A stretch of DNA of 64,000 nucleotides from Alteromonas_E sp965248545 (GTDB lineage: Bacteria > Pseudomonadota > Gammaproteobacteria > Enterobacterales > Alteromonadaceae). The DNA lies in the NCBI GenBank assembly GCA_965248545.1, contig OZ252110.1:3844001-3908000 (forward strand), in the 5' to 3' direction. A program made the position numbers and the translations under genes. Numbering within the stretch: position 1 is the stretch's first letter; every line of letters starts with the position of its first letter. The notes beneath the pieces are model-generated. The model searched no databases, was not told the origin of the DNA, and worked only from the letters and a program-made list of their open reading frames with translations. Below, piece by piece: positions 34,743-43,369 of the stretch.

Positions 34743-35579
34743 ATGAAAAAAATGAGTATAATGGCCTTGGCTTTTTTGGCCTCAAGCATCGCGACTGCAT
34801 CTCCCTCTTCTCTAGAACAAATAGTGGAACAAAGAGCGCCCGAAGTTAAGCAACGTGATGCCTATCGCAACCCAACTGCTACAATTGAGTTTTTTAAAAT
34901 TGAACCCGGTATGAGTGTCGCTGAAGCATTACCCGGTGGCGGCTGGTACAGTCAAATTCTCGCTCCTTATATCGGCGCAGAGGGATCATTGCATGGTATC
35001 AACTACAATAATGACATGTGGGCTCGCTTCGGTTTTTTCTCAGAAGAAGCCATCCAACAACAAATTGAGTCGACCGGTCAATTCCCAGAAAAAGTCGCGT
35101 CGTTTTCGTCACCAGCGCCAAAATCTCAAGGTTTCACCTTTGATAATATCCCAGATTCGCTCGCCGGTAGTGTCGATCGCGTTCTGTTTATTCGAGCATT
35201 GCACAACCTGAATCGATTTGAATCAGAAGCAGGCACCATGACCAATGCACTTGAAGCAACGCACAGATTACTGAAAGCAGATGGTCTGGTGGGAGTGGTG
35301 CAGCATCGTGCACCTGAAGGCAACAGCGATGAATGGGCTGACGGAAGCAACGGCTATTTGAAGCAAAGCACACTGATCAGCATTTTCGAGAAAGCTGGTT
35401 TCAAACTAGTCGCAAGTAGTCAGATAAATCAGAATAACAAAGATGTACCCACTGAAAAAGACATGGTTTGGCGATTGCCGCCGACGTATTTCGGTAACGG
35501 TGAGAGTGAAGAACAAAAAGCCGCAATGGATGCGATCGGTGAATCTGACCGTATGACGCTCTTGTTTGCCAAACAATAA
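34743..35579 (+). CDS. Exported class I methyltransferase-like protein
   Basis: This 278-residue protein starts with a clear signal peptide (MKKMSIMALAFLASSIATA, cleavage near residue 19). A Rossmann methyltransferase-like domain follows: motif I EALPGGGWYSQILAPYIG at about 61-78, then VDRVLFIRALHNLNRF and a post-motif helix ATHRLLKADGLVGVVQHRAPEG. It would be periplasmic, where SAM is not known to be available. Either it has lost catalysis, uses another ligand, or retains an unexpected chemistry. Homologues with signal peptides occur in marine proteobacteria as far as I recall. No partner gene is evident. Confidence 0.8.
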   Translation: MKKMSIMALAFLASSIATASPSSLEQIVEQRAPEVKQRDAYRNPTATIEFFKIEPGMSVAEALPGGGWYSQILAPYIGAEGSLHGINYNNDMWARFGFFSEEAIQQQIESTGQFPEKVASFSSPAPKSQGFTFDNIPDSLAGSVDRVLFIRALHNLNRFESEAGTMTNALEATHRLLKADGLVGVVQHRAPEGNSDEWADGSNGYLKQSTLISIFEKAGFKLVASSQINQNNKDVPTEKDMVWRLPPTYFGNGESEEQKAAMDAIGESDRMTLLFAKQ

Positions 35580-35581
35580 AC

Positions 35582-35800
35582 TTACAACGCTCTGCCACCC
35601 ATTTGCTCGGCTAAATTATCCAGCCGAGCGAGGGTGTCATCAAACGCACCACTATTAGGTTGATACGTAATTTTCACCGCACACGCATCACTACCGTAAA
35701 CAGCCCGAAGATTCCGTTGTTGCCAGTTTTTCACTGTATTAAGAAATCGATACGCGACCGGCTCTTGGTCAAATTCATATTCAATTTGTTGCTCAAGCAT
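35582..35800 (-). CDS. Small hypothetical protein (72 residues)
   Basis: I do not recognise this family. The 72-residue soluble protein has mixed alpha/beta character (VAYRFLNTVKNWQQRNLRAVYG, then VKITYQPNSGAFDDTLARLDNLAEQMGG, in two parts) and no membrane segment. It is supported as real by a GGAG site five bases before its ATG and by sensible protein-like composition. It is convergent with the methyltransferase-like gene, with only two bases between the stops. A terminator-like hairpin lies just upstream. Confidence 0.6.
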   Translation of the reverse strand: MLEQQIEYEFDQEPVAYRFLNTVKNWQQRNLRAVYGSDACAVKITYQPNSGAFDDTLARLDNLAEQMGGRAL

Positions 35801-35813
35801 TGCAGCTCCGATT

Positions 35814-35850
35814 AAAAATTGAGTTAACGTGTACCGCTAACTCATAATTT
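35814..35850 (-). terminator. Terminator-like hairpin upstream of the 72-residue gene
   Basis: TGAGTTA and TAACTCA form a stem followed on minus by ATTTTTAA. It lies after the DUF1315 gene and about 15 bases before the start region of the small gene. It could end the upstream operon or attenuate the small gene. Confidence 0.45.
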
Positions 35851-35994
35851 TCTGAACACATCGTCGCATGCACATAACAGACCGGGATGACTGAGCCCAT
35901 TGGCCTATATGAGCTTTTCATTGTATTCAGATTTTTGAGTTGAATTCGACCGTTTGTCGACCTCGATGTATGGTTTTGGGATGCTCAAAAGCGC

Positions 35995-36282
35995 TCAAAT
36001 GTCGTGCTTTTTAAACCGCGCAATCAGTTCTTCTTGTTCCATTTGCAATTCGCTTTTTAGCTCTTGTCGAGACTTTTGCACGATTTCTCCATCTGCACCG
36101 ATCGTCATGTGCTGTCCAGATTGTTCAACCTTCGCTTGATAAACCATGACTGCTTGCAAACAGGTTTCACGTTGTTCTTCGCTGAGCGGAGTCCCGTCAA
36201 ACCATTTACCCGTTTCCACCAGTTGCTTCACTCGCCCGTAAAGCTCTGGTGTCATTTGTGTGATAAGGAGAGATAAATCCAT
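35995..36282 (-). CDS. DUF1315 family protein (YeaC-like)
   Basis: This 95-residue protein matches YeaC: an N-terminal LITQMTPELYGRVKQLVETGKW, then CLQAVMVYQAKV and QHMTIGADGEIVQKSRQELK. Function is unknown. It follows the zinc-ribbon gene by six bases, so the two are likely one transcript. Confidence 0.88.
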   Translation of the reverse strand: MDLSLLITQMTPELYGRVKQLVETGKWFDGTPLSEEQRETCLQAVMVYQAKVEQSGQHMTIGADGEIVQKSRQELKSELQMEQEELIARFKKHDI

Positions 36283-36288
36283 ATTTAA

Positions 36289-36615
36289 TTATGAAAACCG
36301 TTTTAACAAAACTAAACGCGCCCTATTGACTAAGTACCATACAAAACCAATGACTGAGCATCCAACCGCCAAATTTTGCTGTAGGTCTGTTGGTTGTTCC
36401 CCCCCCCAGTACCACATGCCAAACCCAGCAACAAACATTAACATTGCCAGCATTGATTGATTCTGAAGGCTTTGAATCTTGTTGAACCGCTGCATTTGCT
36501 GTTTACGCACAATGTCTTCTTCTGATGCATTGCCAATAGCAAAGCCACAATGACTGCAGTTAGTCGCTTTGTCTGAAATTTTCTTGCCACATGAAGGACA
36601 ATCTATCAATGCCAT
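36289..36615 (-). CDS. Zinc-ribbon membrane protein
   Basis: This 108-residue protein has an N-terminal zinc ribbon (Cys6, Cys9, Cys20, Cys23; CPSCGKK and CSHCGF). A short coiled linker and two membrane helices follow (about 56-71 and 82-98). Such zinc_ribbon_2 proteins have no common function. Between the helices the codons for WYWGGEQ contain nine consecutive G on the coding strand (36399-36407), a tract prone to slippage. Loss or gain of one G would truncate the second helix. Confidence 0.75.
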   Translation of the reverse strand: MALIDCPSCGKKISDKATNCSHCGFAIGNASEEDIVRKQQMQRFNKIQSLQNQSMLAMLMFVAGFGMWYWGGEQPTDLQQNLAVGCSVIGFVWYLVNRARLVLLKRFS

Positions 36616-36721
36616 CTTAAACTCCTGATCTCGCAGATAGTGTTGAGTACGAGACTATATAACTACGTTTACCAACGCACTATAGATTAGCGATAGGCTA
36701 CTCTACTCTGCGTTAAAAAAG

Positions 36722-36750
36722 AAAAAAGGCACCAAACGAGGAGGTGCCTT
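36722..36750 (-). terminator. Terminator after the alanine/sodium symporter gene
   Basis: AAGGCACC and GGTGCCTT form a perfect stem. Read on minus it is followed by a T-rich tail (TTTTCTTTTTT). It begins about 18 bases after the symporter stop. Confidence 0.85.
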
Positions 36751-36768
36751 ACACAATATGATTAGGAA

Positions 36769-38430
36769 CTACTTGTCGCTGTTGCGCTGCCAATAGTCAT
36801 CGACAGTTTCTTTCATTTCCTTACGCAACAACATGATCCCAAATAAGTTCGGTAGTGTCATGACCACGATCGCGACTGCGGAAAGCGCCCAAACCAACGT
36901 AGTATCTGAGAATGATGCCCAAATAAACCCGGCAACATATATAACGCGGTATGGCATTACTGAACGCGGACCAAGCAAATAGGTCATAGCCCGGTCACCG
37001 TAGTACGACCAGGCAATAGCAGTAGAAAACGCAAACAATAGTAAGCCTACTGATACGATATATTGCCCATACTCACCAAAGAAACCACGCGTGAACGCGA
37101 TTGCTGTTAATGGTGCTGAGTGCACCAGTGATTTACCAGAGACTTGTAAGTTCTCACGAACGGGTTTGCCGTTCTCAATTTCTAACATGCCTGAGAATAG
37201 GTCTTCATCATTCACGCGATAGAGCACATCTTCAGCGATTGAACGCGAGTTGATCAGTGTATACCCACCTGATACCGCAACGCCGTTTACAACCGAGATT
37301 TGACCGTTGAAAGCCTCGACGGTACTGCCCTCAACGTCGTTGAGATACAAGTACAGTTGATTGACACTTTCAACATCTTGCTCTGTGTATTGACCACTAA
37401 CAAACAACATGTCAGCGCGATCAAATACATTCTCGTGTTTTTCTTTCCACACACCCGACGACAAGATTACCAAACCCGTGACCGTACAAATGATAATGGT
37501 GTCAATGAAAGGCTCGAGGATGGACACCATGCCTTCAGACACGGGTTCCTTGGTCTTTGCTGCCGCGTGGGCAATTGGTGCAGAGCCCTGGCCCGCTTCG
37601 TTGGAAAACAGACCTCGGTTAACCCCACGATTAAATGCATACGCTAAGGTCGCGCCGAGGAAGCCACCAGCCGCTGCCGAGCCGGTAAACGCATCGCCAA
37701 TAACAGCCATAAAAGATGGACCAATGTTTTCAACGTTCGCAAAAATAACCGCGAAAGCACCGATCAAGTATATCACTGCCATCACCGGCACAATTCTCGC
37801 TGTTACCGCAGCGATGCGTTGAATACCACCGAGAATCACCAATGCTAACAAGATACCGAGGCTCCACCCCACAATATACGCCTCGACGCCAAACGTCGCT
37901 TCTATACTCGTTGCAATACCGTTACTCTGCGGCAAATTTCCGGTTCCGAAAGAACTGATCACTGTCGCAATCGCGAAGGCAACCGCTAGCCACTTCATGT
38001 TCAAGCGGCGATCCATGTAATACATGGGGCCCCCTGCCATGGTGCCATCTTCAGTTTTCACACGGTATTTATGCGAAAGTGTGACCTCAACAAACTTGGT
38101 CGTCATACCAACGAAAGCTGTCGCCCACATCCAGAACAATGCCGCGGGGCCGCCGAGGAAAATCGCAAAGGCTACGCCACTGATATTACCGGTACCAACG
38201 GTACCTGAAAGCGCTGTTGTTAACGCCCTAAAGTGACTGGTATCGCCTGGATCTGAGTCTTTGTCGTACTTACCGGTTACGACTTTGCAGGCGTGCTTAA
38301 AGTAACGAATTTGCGGGAATTTGAGGTAAATTGTGAAAAAGATACCCACTCCCAATAGGACATAAGGGAACCAAAACGCCCCCCCAAGTAAACCGTCTAA
38401 ATCGACGAGAAAATTATACAACCCTTCCAC
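36769..38430 (-). CDS. Alanine/sodium symporter, AGCS family, with long internal loop
   Basis: This 553-residue transporter has the AGCS signature FSNEAGQGSAPIAHAAAKT and the conserved TALSGTVGTGNISGVA and GGPMYYMDRRL motifs. It should import alanine or glycine with Na+. Compared with typical family members of about 450-490 residues, it carries an extra hydrophilic segment of about 100 residues (roughly 330-430), which looks beta-rich and folded. The start is GTG with GGGGAG upstream. The M14 carboxypeptidase gene lies 45 bases upstream on the same strand, which would pair peptide trimming with amino-acid uptake. Confidence 0.92.
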   Translation of the reverse strand: MEGLYNFLVDLDGLLGGAFWFPYVLLGVGIFFTIYLKFPQIRYFKHACKVVTGKYDKDSDPGDTSHFRALTTALSGTVGTGNISGVAFAIFLGGPAALFWMWATAFVGMTTKFVEVTLSHKYRVKTEDGTMAGGPMYYMDRRLNMKWLAVAFAIATVISSFGTGNLPQSNGIATSIEATFGVEAYIVGWSLGILLALVILGGIQRIAAVTARIVPVMAVIYLIGAFAVIFANVENIGPSFMAVIGDAFTGSAAAGGFLGATLAYAFNRGVNRGLFSNEAGQGSAPIAHAAAKTKEPVSEGMVSILEPFIDTIIICTVTGLVILSSGVWKEKHENVFDRADMLFVSGQYTEQDVESVNQLYLYLNDVEGSTVEAFNGQISVVNGVAVSGGYTLINSRSIAEDVLYRVNDEDLFSGMLEIENGKPVRENLQVSGKSLVHSAPLTAIAFTRGFFGEYGQYIVSVGLLLFAFSTAIAWSYYGDRAMTYLLGPRSVMPYRVIYVAGFIWASFSDTTLVWALSAVAIVVMTLPNLFGIMLLRKEMKETVDDYWQRNSDK

Positions 38431-38475
38431 ACATCTCCCCTTTTATTGTTATTGTTGTGTCATCGCTCGCCAAGG

Positions 38476-39603
38476 TTAGCGCAGTTCGTTCAGAACTGCA
38501 CGCACCGCAACTAACAAATCTTCACCTAATTGCATACTGCGTTGTGGCGACCAACCATACGCTGGATCCGGCAAGTTTGCGTTATCCTTAAACGGCATTT
38601 CGAGTGTAAACGACATACACCCAAACGCCTCAGCGACAGCATTAGTTGCAATCGTTAAGTCGGCTTGGCCAGGTTCGTCTTGCGGATAGCCATGTTCAGT
38701 TTGAAACTCCGGTGTAGTATTCACCAGGGTTTGCTTGAACGTATCTTCGAGATGCTTCATTTTATCGTCGTAGCTTGGGATCCCTTCACTGCCGGCAACG
38801 AAGTTATACGGCAACGCTTCATCGCCATGGAGGTCCAAATACATATCCACACCGGTTTCACGCATTGCATTCAATACATGGTAAACCTCTGGGCTGCGTT
38901 CCAAGGTTGGATTTCCCCACTCTCGATTCAGATTTGCGCCTACTGCATTGGTGCGCAAATGCCCGCGTACCGAGCCATCCGGATTCATATTCGGTACCAC
39001 ATAGAACACGGCCTTTTCTAGCAGTGACCGCGCTAACCCATCTTGGTCGTCCAACAACCGCATGATCAAACCTTCAGCACACCATTCCGCCATCGTTTCA
39101 CCCGGATGTTGACGCGCGGTAACCCAGACTTTGTGCTTTTCTTCGGTTGGCTCACCGATAATGAGTAAAGAGATATCGCGTTCGTCTAACGTAGCGCCGA
39201 GTAAGCGATGGCGACAATCAAATTTAGTCTGAGCTTCGCCAATCAGATCAAGATGACGCTCGTAACTATAGGGCGCAAAATACGCGAAGTAGACGACGTC
39301 ATGTTCCGGCGTGAAAGCAAAGGTTAAACGCTCGCCATCAAACTCACTGTCAACTCTGAACCATTCTTGACGGTCGTAACTGGCAACCACATCATATCCC
39401 TTCCAACCATCGGGGTACGCCGATGTTTTCAATCCTTGGATACAAAAGCCGTATTGTTCAAACGGATTGGCTTGAACACGGAAATGGAACCATTGATAAA
39501 ACTCTGATTGGTTGTCATTGTTAATCGATAAGACAACGTTGGTGGGATTAGAGGCATCAACGACGTTGATATTGCCGCTATCAAAATTGGATGAGATAAA
39601 CAT
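38476..39603 (-). CDS. M14-family zinc carboxypeptidase
   Basis: This 375-residue protein resembles the cytosolic-carboxypeptidase-like branch of M14. An N-terminal beta domain of about 120 residues (YGFCIQGLKTSAYP, FAYFAPYSYERHLDLI) precedes the peptidase domain. Zinc ligands are in ARQHPGETMAEW (HxxE) and DLHGDE, NREW provides substrate binding, and the catalytic Glu is in FTLEMPFKDN. There is no signal peptide. In eukaryotes relatives remove glutamates; the bacterial substrate is not known. It is probably co-transcribed with the downstream symporter gene. Confidence 0.9.
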   Translation of the reverse strand: MFISSNFDSGNINVVDASNPTNVVLSINNDNQSEFYQWFHFRVQANPFEQYGFCIQGLKTSAYPDGWKGYDVVASYDRQEWFRVDSEFDGERLTFAFTPEHDVVYFAYFAPYSYERHLDLIGEAQTKFDCRHRLLGATLDERDISLLIIGEPTEEKHKVWVTARQHPGETMAEWCAEGLIMRLLDDQDGLARSLLEKAVFYVVPNMNPDGSVRGHLRTNAVGANLNREWGNPTLERSPEVYHVLNAMRETGVDMYLDLHGDEALPYNFVAGSEGIPSYDDKMKHLEDTFKQTLVNTTPEFQTEHGYPQDEPGQADLTIATNAVAEAFGCMSFTLEMPFKDNANLPDPAYGWSPQRSMQLGEDLLVAVRAVLNELR

Positions 39604-39732
39604 GAATTAAACTCAGCGAGTGACTTACCACAAGTTTACGTTGCCTGCAGTTCTGACTCAATCACTTCATGAATAACAACGTCTAATTGCTGTAAATTTC
39701 ACCCAAGCATACGCTACGATCGCAGCATAACG

Positions 39733-40251
39733 TCAGCCCGGGTAACGATTTAACCAAGCGCGAAGTTTTAGGCCCGCAGCAGTACTGTACCCTTTCGACC
39801 CACCCACAATCCGTTGTTCACTATCTAACAAATAATAAGTCGGGTATGCGGTCACATTGAACGCAGACCGAATTGCGTTGTTGCCGAGTAAAATCGGGCT
39901 TTCAATATCGTGCTGTTGGGCGAAATGCTCTACCGCTTCGACGGAGTCGTAATCTAATGCGACGCGAACTATTCGAATGTTGTCGTTTTCAATGTACTCG
40001 AGATTGCCAATACTCAGATGGCAAATTTTGCACCATGGTGCAAAAAAGTACACTAAGGTCGGTTTTTCATCAGACAGTAGCCTCATACGCTCTCCATCCA
40101 GCGTGACCAGCACCTGATTTTGCGGCGCAACAGAACCATCTTGCTTGAGCATATCCCGCGATTGCCAAGCAAGCACTAGGGCAATAAGCACGCCTCCAAT
40201 TGCGATATCCCGCAACCATATATACCAAGTTTGCCCCAACAATTTCACCAC
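39733..40251 (-). CDS. Membrane-anchored thioredoxin-like protein
   Basis: This 172-residue protein has one N-terminal membrane helix (about 14-29) and a periplasmic thioredoxin fold with APWCKICH (Cys74, Cys77). The cis-Pro region is VTAYPTYYLLD. The TlpA/ResA-type architecture points to reduction of periplasmic disulfides or protection of cysteines. No cytochrome maturation gene is nearby. The start is GTG, directly followed by a second GTG that could also serve. Confidence 0.88.
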   Translation of the reverse strand: MVKLLGQTWYIWLRDIAIGGVLIALVLAWQSRDMLKQDGSVAPQNQVLVTLDGERMRLLSDEKPTLVYFFAPWCKICHLSIGNLEYIENDNIRIVRVALDYDSVEAVEHFAQQHDIESPILLGNNAIRSAFNVTAYPTYYLLDSEQRIVGGSKGYSTAAGLKLRAWLNRYPG

Positions 40252-40320
40252 ATACTACTCACTCTACAACGCGTTAAAGTCTCGGACCGAGGAACGCGGA
40301 TTAAAATTCCATATAAACAC

Positions 40321-40345
40321 AAAAAAGCCCGCATAACGCGGGCTT
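40321..40345 (-). terminator. Terminator after the long GAPDH gene
   Basis: GCCCGC and GCGGGC enclose an ATAAC loop. On minus the stem is followed by six T. It begins 24 bases after the stop codon. Confidence 0.8.
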
Positions 40346-40368
40346 ATTAATCAACCTAATTGATTATA

Positions 40369-41823
40369 TTAGCGACTTTGTCCCGGAATAGTCGGAAAAT
40401 CAACGCCCGCCATATCACGCACGCAACGCATTACCTGACAACTATACCCAAACTCATTGTCATACCATACATATAGCGTAACGCGGTTATCTGCAACGAT
40501 AGTGGCTTGTGAATCAACTACTGCTGCGGCTCTCGCTCCAACTAGGTCTGTAGACACAATTTCAGTTGAAGCAGTGTAGTCAATCTGATGTTGCAAAGAG
40601 GAGAACAAGGCCGTATCGCGCAAGTACTCATTGACACTAACCTTGTCGGTCGACTTTTCCAAATTCAAGTTTAGAATTGCCATTGATACATTCGGTGTTG
40701 GCACTCGAATCGCGTTACCTGTCAGTTTACCCGCCAATTTTGGATAAGCTTTAGCCACTGCTTTCGCAGCTCCGGTTTCAGTGATCACCATATTCAATGG
40801 GGCACTACGACCGCGGCGCTCGGCCTTGTGATAGTTATCAATCAAGTTCTGGTCATTGGTGTATGAATGTACGGTCTCAACGTGACCGCTGACAATACCA
40901 TACTCTTCGTCAAGCGCTTTAAGAACAGGCGTGATGGCATTCGTCGTACAACTTGCTGCCGATAAAATCGTATCCGTTGATTCGATGTCTCCGTCGTTTA
41001 CGCCGTGCACAATGTTTTTGATATCGCCTTTACCCGGCGCAGTCAAAATAGCCTTAGCCGCACCCTTCGCTTTCAGGTGTAAACCCAAACCATCGCGATC
41101 ACGCCATACACCCGTATTATCAATGATAATCGCGTTGTCGATGCCATATTGGGTGTAATCCACTTCGTCAGGGCTCTTCGCATAAATAACTTGGATGTAA
41201 GAACCATTCGCTTTAATTGCCTTGCGCTCTTCATCGACGGTAATACTGCCATTGAAAGGACCGTGAACAGAGTCTCTACGCAGCAAACTAGCACGCTTCT
41301 CCAGGTCACCTTCACCGCCGCCACGCACGACAATCGCACGCAAACGCAGCTTATTACTTTTACCTTGGCGCTCAATCATAAGACGCGCCAACAAGCGACC
41401 GATGCGTCCGAATCCATACAGCACTACGTCTTGTGGCTCGTGGTCGTCGACGCGGTCGATAACTTCTGCCAAGGCATTACGTAAATACCCTTCTAAGTCG
41501 TCATTATCGACGGCACTGCCATAATGGAAATCAAACGCCAATTTACCGATGTCAATCTGGGCTGGAGACAATTGCATCTTGCTTAAAGCCTCGACGATTG
41601 GCCAACTTTCGCGAAGGCGTAACTTAACCCCTTCATGTAAACGAACAGTGCGGTGCGCTTTGATCACGTCAATCGCACTTGCATTGAGCAATGGACGCCC
41701 ATAAACCGAAATTTCGACAGCGTGATTGCGGTATAATTTGCCAATCAACGGCAACATCATTTCCGCATATTCTTGTCGTTCCTGCCAACTGGATTGTAAC
41801 TCTTGCTCAAATTGTTGATTCAT
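40369..41823 (-). CDS. Glyceraldehyde-3-phosphate dehydrogenase, long form
   Basis: This protein of about 484 residues has an N-terminal extension of about 130 residues before the Rossmann motif YGFGRIGR (about 136-143). A GAPDH catalytic domain follows, with Cys in SAASCTTNAI and His in VETVHSYTND. Long GAPDHs of this type occur in Pseudomonas and relatives beside the canonical enzyme; cofactor and direction (glycolytic or gluconeogenic) cannot be read here. The ATG at 41823 is preferred over a GTG at 41850: AGGTGGGG precedes it, and a TATAGT -10-like element lies just upstream of 41850. A canonical gapA is in the same window. Confidence 0.9.
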   Translation of the reverse strand: MNQQFEQELQSSWQERQEYAEMMLPLIGKLYRNHAVEISVYGRPLLNASAIDVIKAHRTVRLHEGVKLRLRESWPIVEALSKMQLSPAQIDIGKLAFDFHYGSAVDNDDLEGYLRNALAEVIDRVDDHEPQDVVLYGFGRIGRLLARLMIERQGKSNKLRLRAIVVRGGGEGDLEKRASLLRRDSVHGPFNGSITVDEERKAIKANGSYIQVIYAKSPDEVDYTQYGIDNAIIIDNTGVWRDRDGLGLHLKAKGAAKAILTAPGKGDIKNIVHGVNDGDIESTDTILSAASCTTNAITPVLKALDEEYGIVSGHVETVHSYTNDQNLIDNYHKAERRGRSAPLNMVITETGAAKAVAKAYPKLAGKLTGNAIRVPTPNVSMAILNLNLEKSTDKVSVNEYLRDTALFSSLQHQIDYTASTEIVSTDLVGARAAAVVDSQATIVADNRVTLYVWYDNEFGYSCQVMRCVRDMAGVDFPTIPGQSR

Positions 41824-42031
41824 GCCCCACCTGGAAAAGTAATCATTCACTATACTGAGTGTTAAATTGCAATGCGTCAGATAACGTTAGCTTTCATCCA
41901 ACGATGCGCTACACTGGGAATCGCACTGTAAATTAACACCGATTTAAAAAATCGGCGGTATTGTAATGAAGCGAATGCAATACGCCAAATTGTTGAAAAT
42001 TTACAGTTTTTACTAATTTAAGGAGTGATTA

Positions 42032-42844
42032 GTGAGTTCTTTACGTTATTTTCCCACAGTTTGCCTGACTGGTTTAGTCCTGTTAATCAGTGGTTGTGAC
42101 GCCTTTTCTGGCAAAACAGTTGCGACACTGTGTGAAGAGCATCCTGAACTCTGTAGTGATTTAAATCCCGACTCGTGGTGCCGCGCTGAAAAAGCCAACA
42201 TCATTAAAGAACGCTACGATCACCAAGATGGATACTCCGAGAAAGACAAGTATCGACTTATTCTGTACTTTGAAGACTACCAAGCATGCATTGGCAAAGC
42301 GAAACAGATCCGACACATCAAGCTACGTGAAAAGGAAAGCGGCCGGATGAAAGGGTTTCTGACCGCACAGAGTGAACTGAAGCGTCTTGCGCAGGAAACA
42401 AGACACTCGAATAATCCTTACCTTGCCTATTATCAGTGGTCGCGCCACGGACATAAAGATTCGCTCAAACGTTTTTTATACCAAGCGCGCACGGGCAAAC
42501 TCGACTCAGCTGAGTTGTATGTGCTGCTCGCGACCTATCAAGCCAAGTTAGATAGTGGCCAAGCAATCAATTCACTGTACACCGCCTTGAGTCTTTATAC
42601 TCAGGACGAAACCGTTGATCCTGAAATATTTGCGTCCTTATACACACTGCATCAACAACGAGGGAGTACCGACCAAGCGATCACATGGGGATTAATTGGC
42701 AGTGAATTTGAAGTCAATAATGTGAATAGAACAGAGCTGCAATCCATGGCTCAAGCCTATGGCCTGGACATAGACAAGCTCGAATCAAAGGCTGATGCGA
42801 TTTTAGATCGGATTGAATCTCGAGAGTTTAGCTTTTCTGGATAG
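42032..42844 (+). CDS. DUF2989 family lipoprotein
   Basis: This 270-residue protein has a lipobox (LISGC, Cys22) and matches the DUF2989 pattern seen in Vibrio and Shewanella-type bacteria: TLCEEHPELC, LNPDSWCRAEK, LAYYQWSRHGH. The second half is helical and repeat-like (LDSAELYVLLATYQAKL, SLYTLHQQRG), suggestive of TPR-type packing. Function is unknown. The GTG start has AAGGAG six bases upstream. Confidence 0.82.
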   Translation: MSSLRYFPTVCLTGLVLLISGCDAFSGKTVATLCEEHPELCSDLNPDSWCRAEKANIIKERYDHQDGYSEKDKYRLILYFEDYQACIGKAKQIRHIKLREKESGRMKGFLTAQSELKRLAQETRHSNNPYLAYYQWSRHGHKDSLKRFLYQARTGKLDSAELYVLLATYQAKLDSGQAINSLYTALSLYTQDETVDPEIFASLYTLHQQRGSTDQAITWGLIGSEFEVNNVNRTELQSMAQAYGLDIDKLESKADAILDRIESREFSFSG

Positions 42845-42963
42845 AATGAAAGTTAATTTCAGTTTTCTGTAGCGAAAAATTGACATATTTCGAGTATTTT
42901 TTGTGCTTATCCACCCGAAAATCAACGTTAACAGCCATGTAACTGGCTCAAAAATTGATTTTA

Positions 42964-43347
42964 TTATTCAGATTCAAAGCGCAGCGAGACTGAATTGACA
43001 CAATACCGTTTACCTGTCGGGGCTGGACCATCATCAAAAACGTGGCCTAAATGCGCGTCACATTGTTTACACACGATTTCGATACGTCGCATACCGTGGC
43101 TGTTGTCTGGGTAGTAATCAACATTCTGGTCAGTCGATTGTGCCGAAAAAGACGGCCACCCACAGCCAGATTCGAATTTCGCTTCCGCAGTAAACAACGG
43201 TGCGCCACAACAGGTACAGTGGTATGTGCCCGGTGAGAACTGATTTAGCAATTCACCGGTAAAGGGCCGCTCGGTCCCTTTTTGTCTACATACCCTGAAT
43301 TCCTCGGCAGTCAATTGCTGCTGCCATTCGGCGTCTGTTTTTTTCAT
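42964..43347 (-). CDS. msrB: Peptide-methionine (R)-S-oxide reductase MsrB
   Basis: MsrB repairs methionine-R-sulfoxide. The 127-residue protein has two CxxC zinc pairs (CTCCGAPLF, CKQCDAHLGHVF) and the catalytic Cys in RYCVNSVSLRF; it lacks a signal peptide. It lies 22 bases after gnd on the same strand and may be the last gene of the malQ-glgB-glgX-gnd transcript. That would link NADPH supply by Gnd with a thioredoxin-dependent repair enzyme; the link is inference. Confidence 0.95.
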   Translation of the reverse strand: MKKTDAEWQQQLTAEEFRVCRQKGTERPFTGELLNQFSPGTYHCTCCGAPLFTAEAKFESGCGWPSFSAQSTDQNVDYYPDNSHGMRRIEIVCKQCDAHLGHVFDDGPAPTGKRYCVNSVSLRFESE

Positions 43348-43369
43348 CTACCGTTACCTCGCATCCGGT

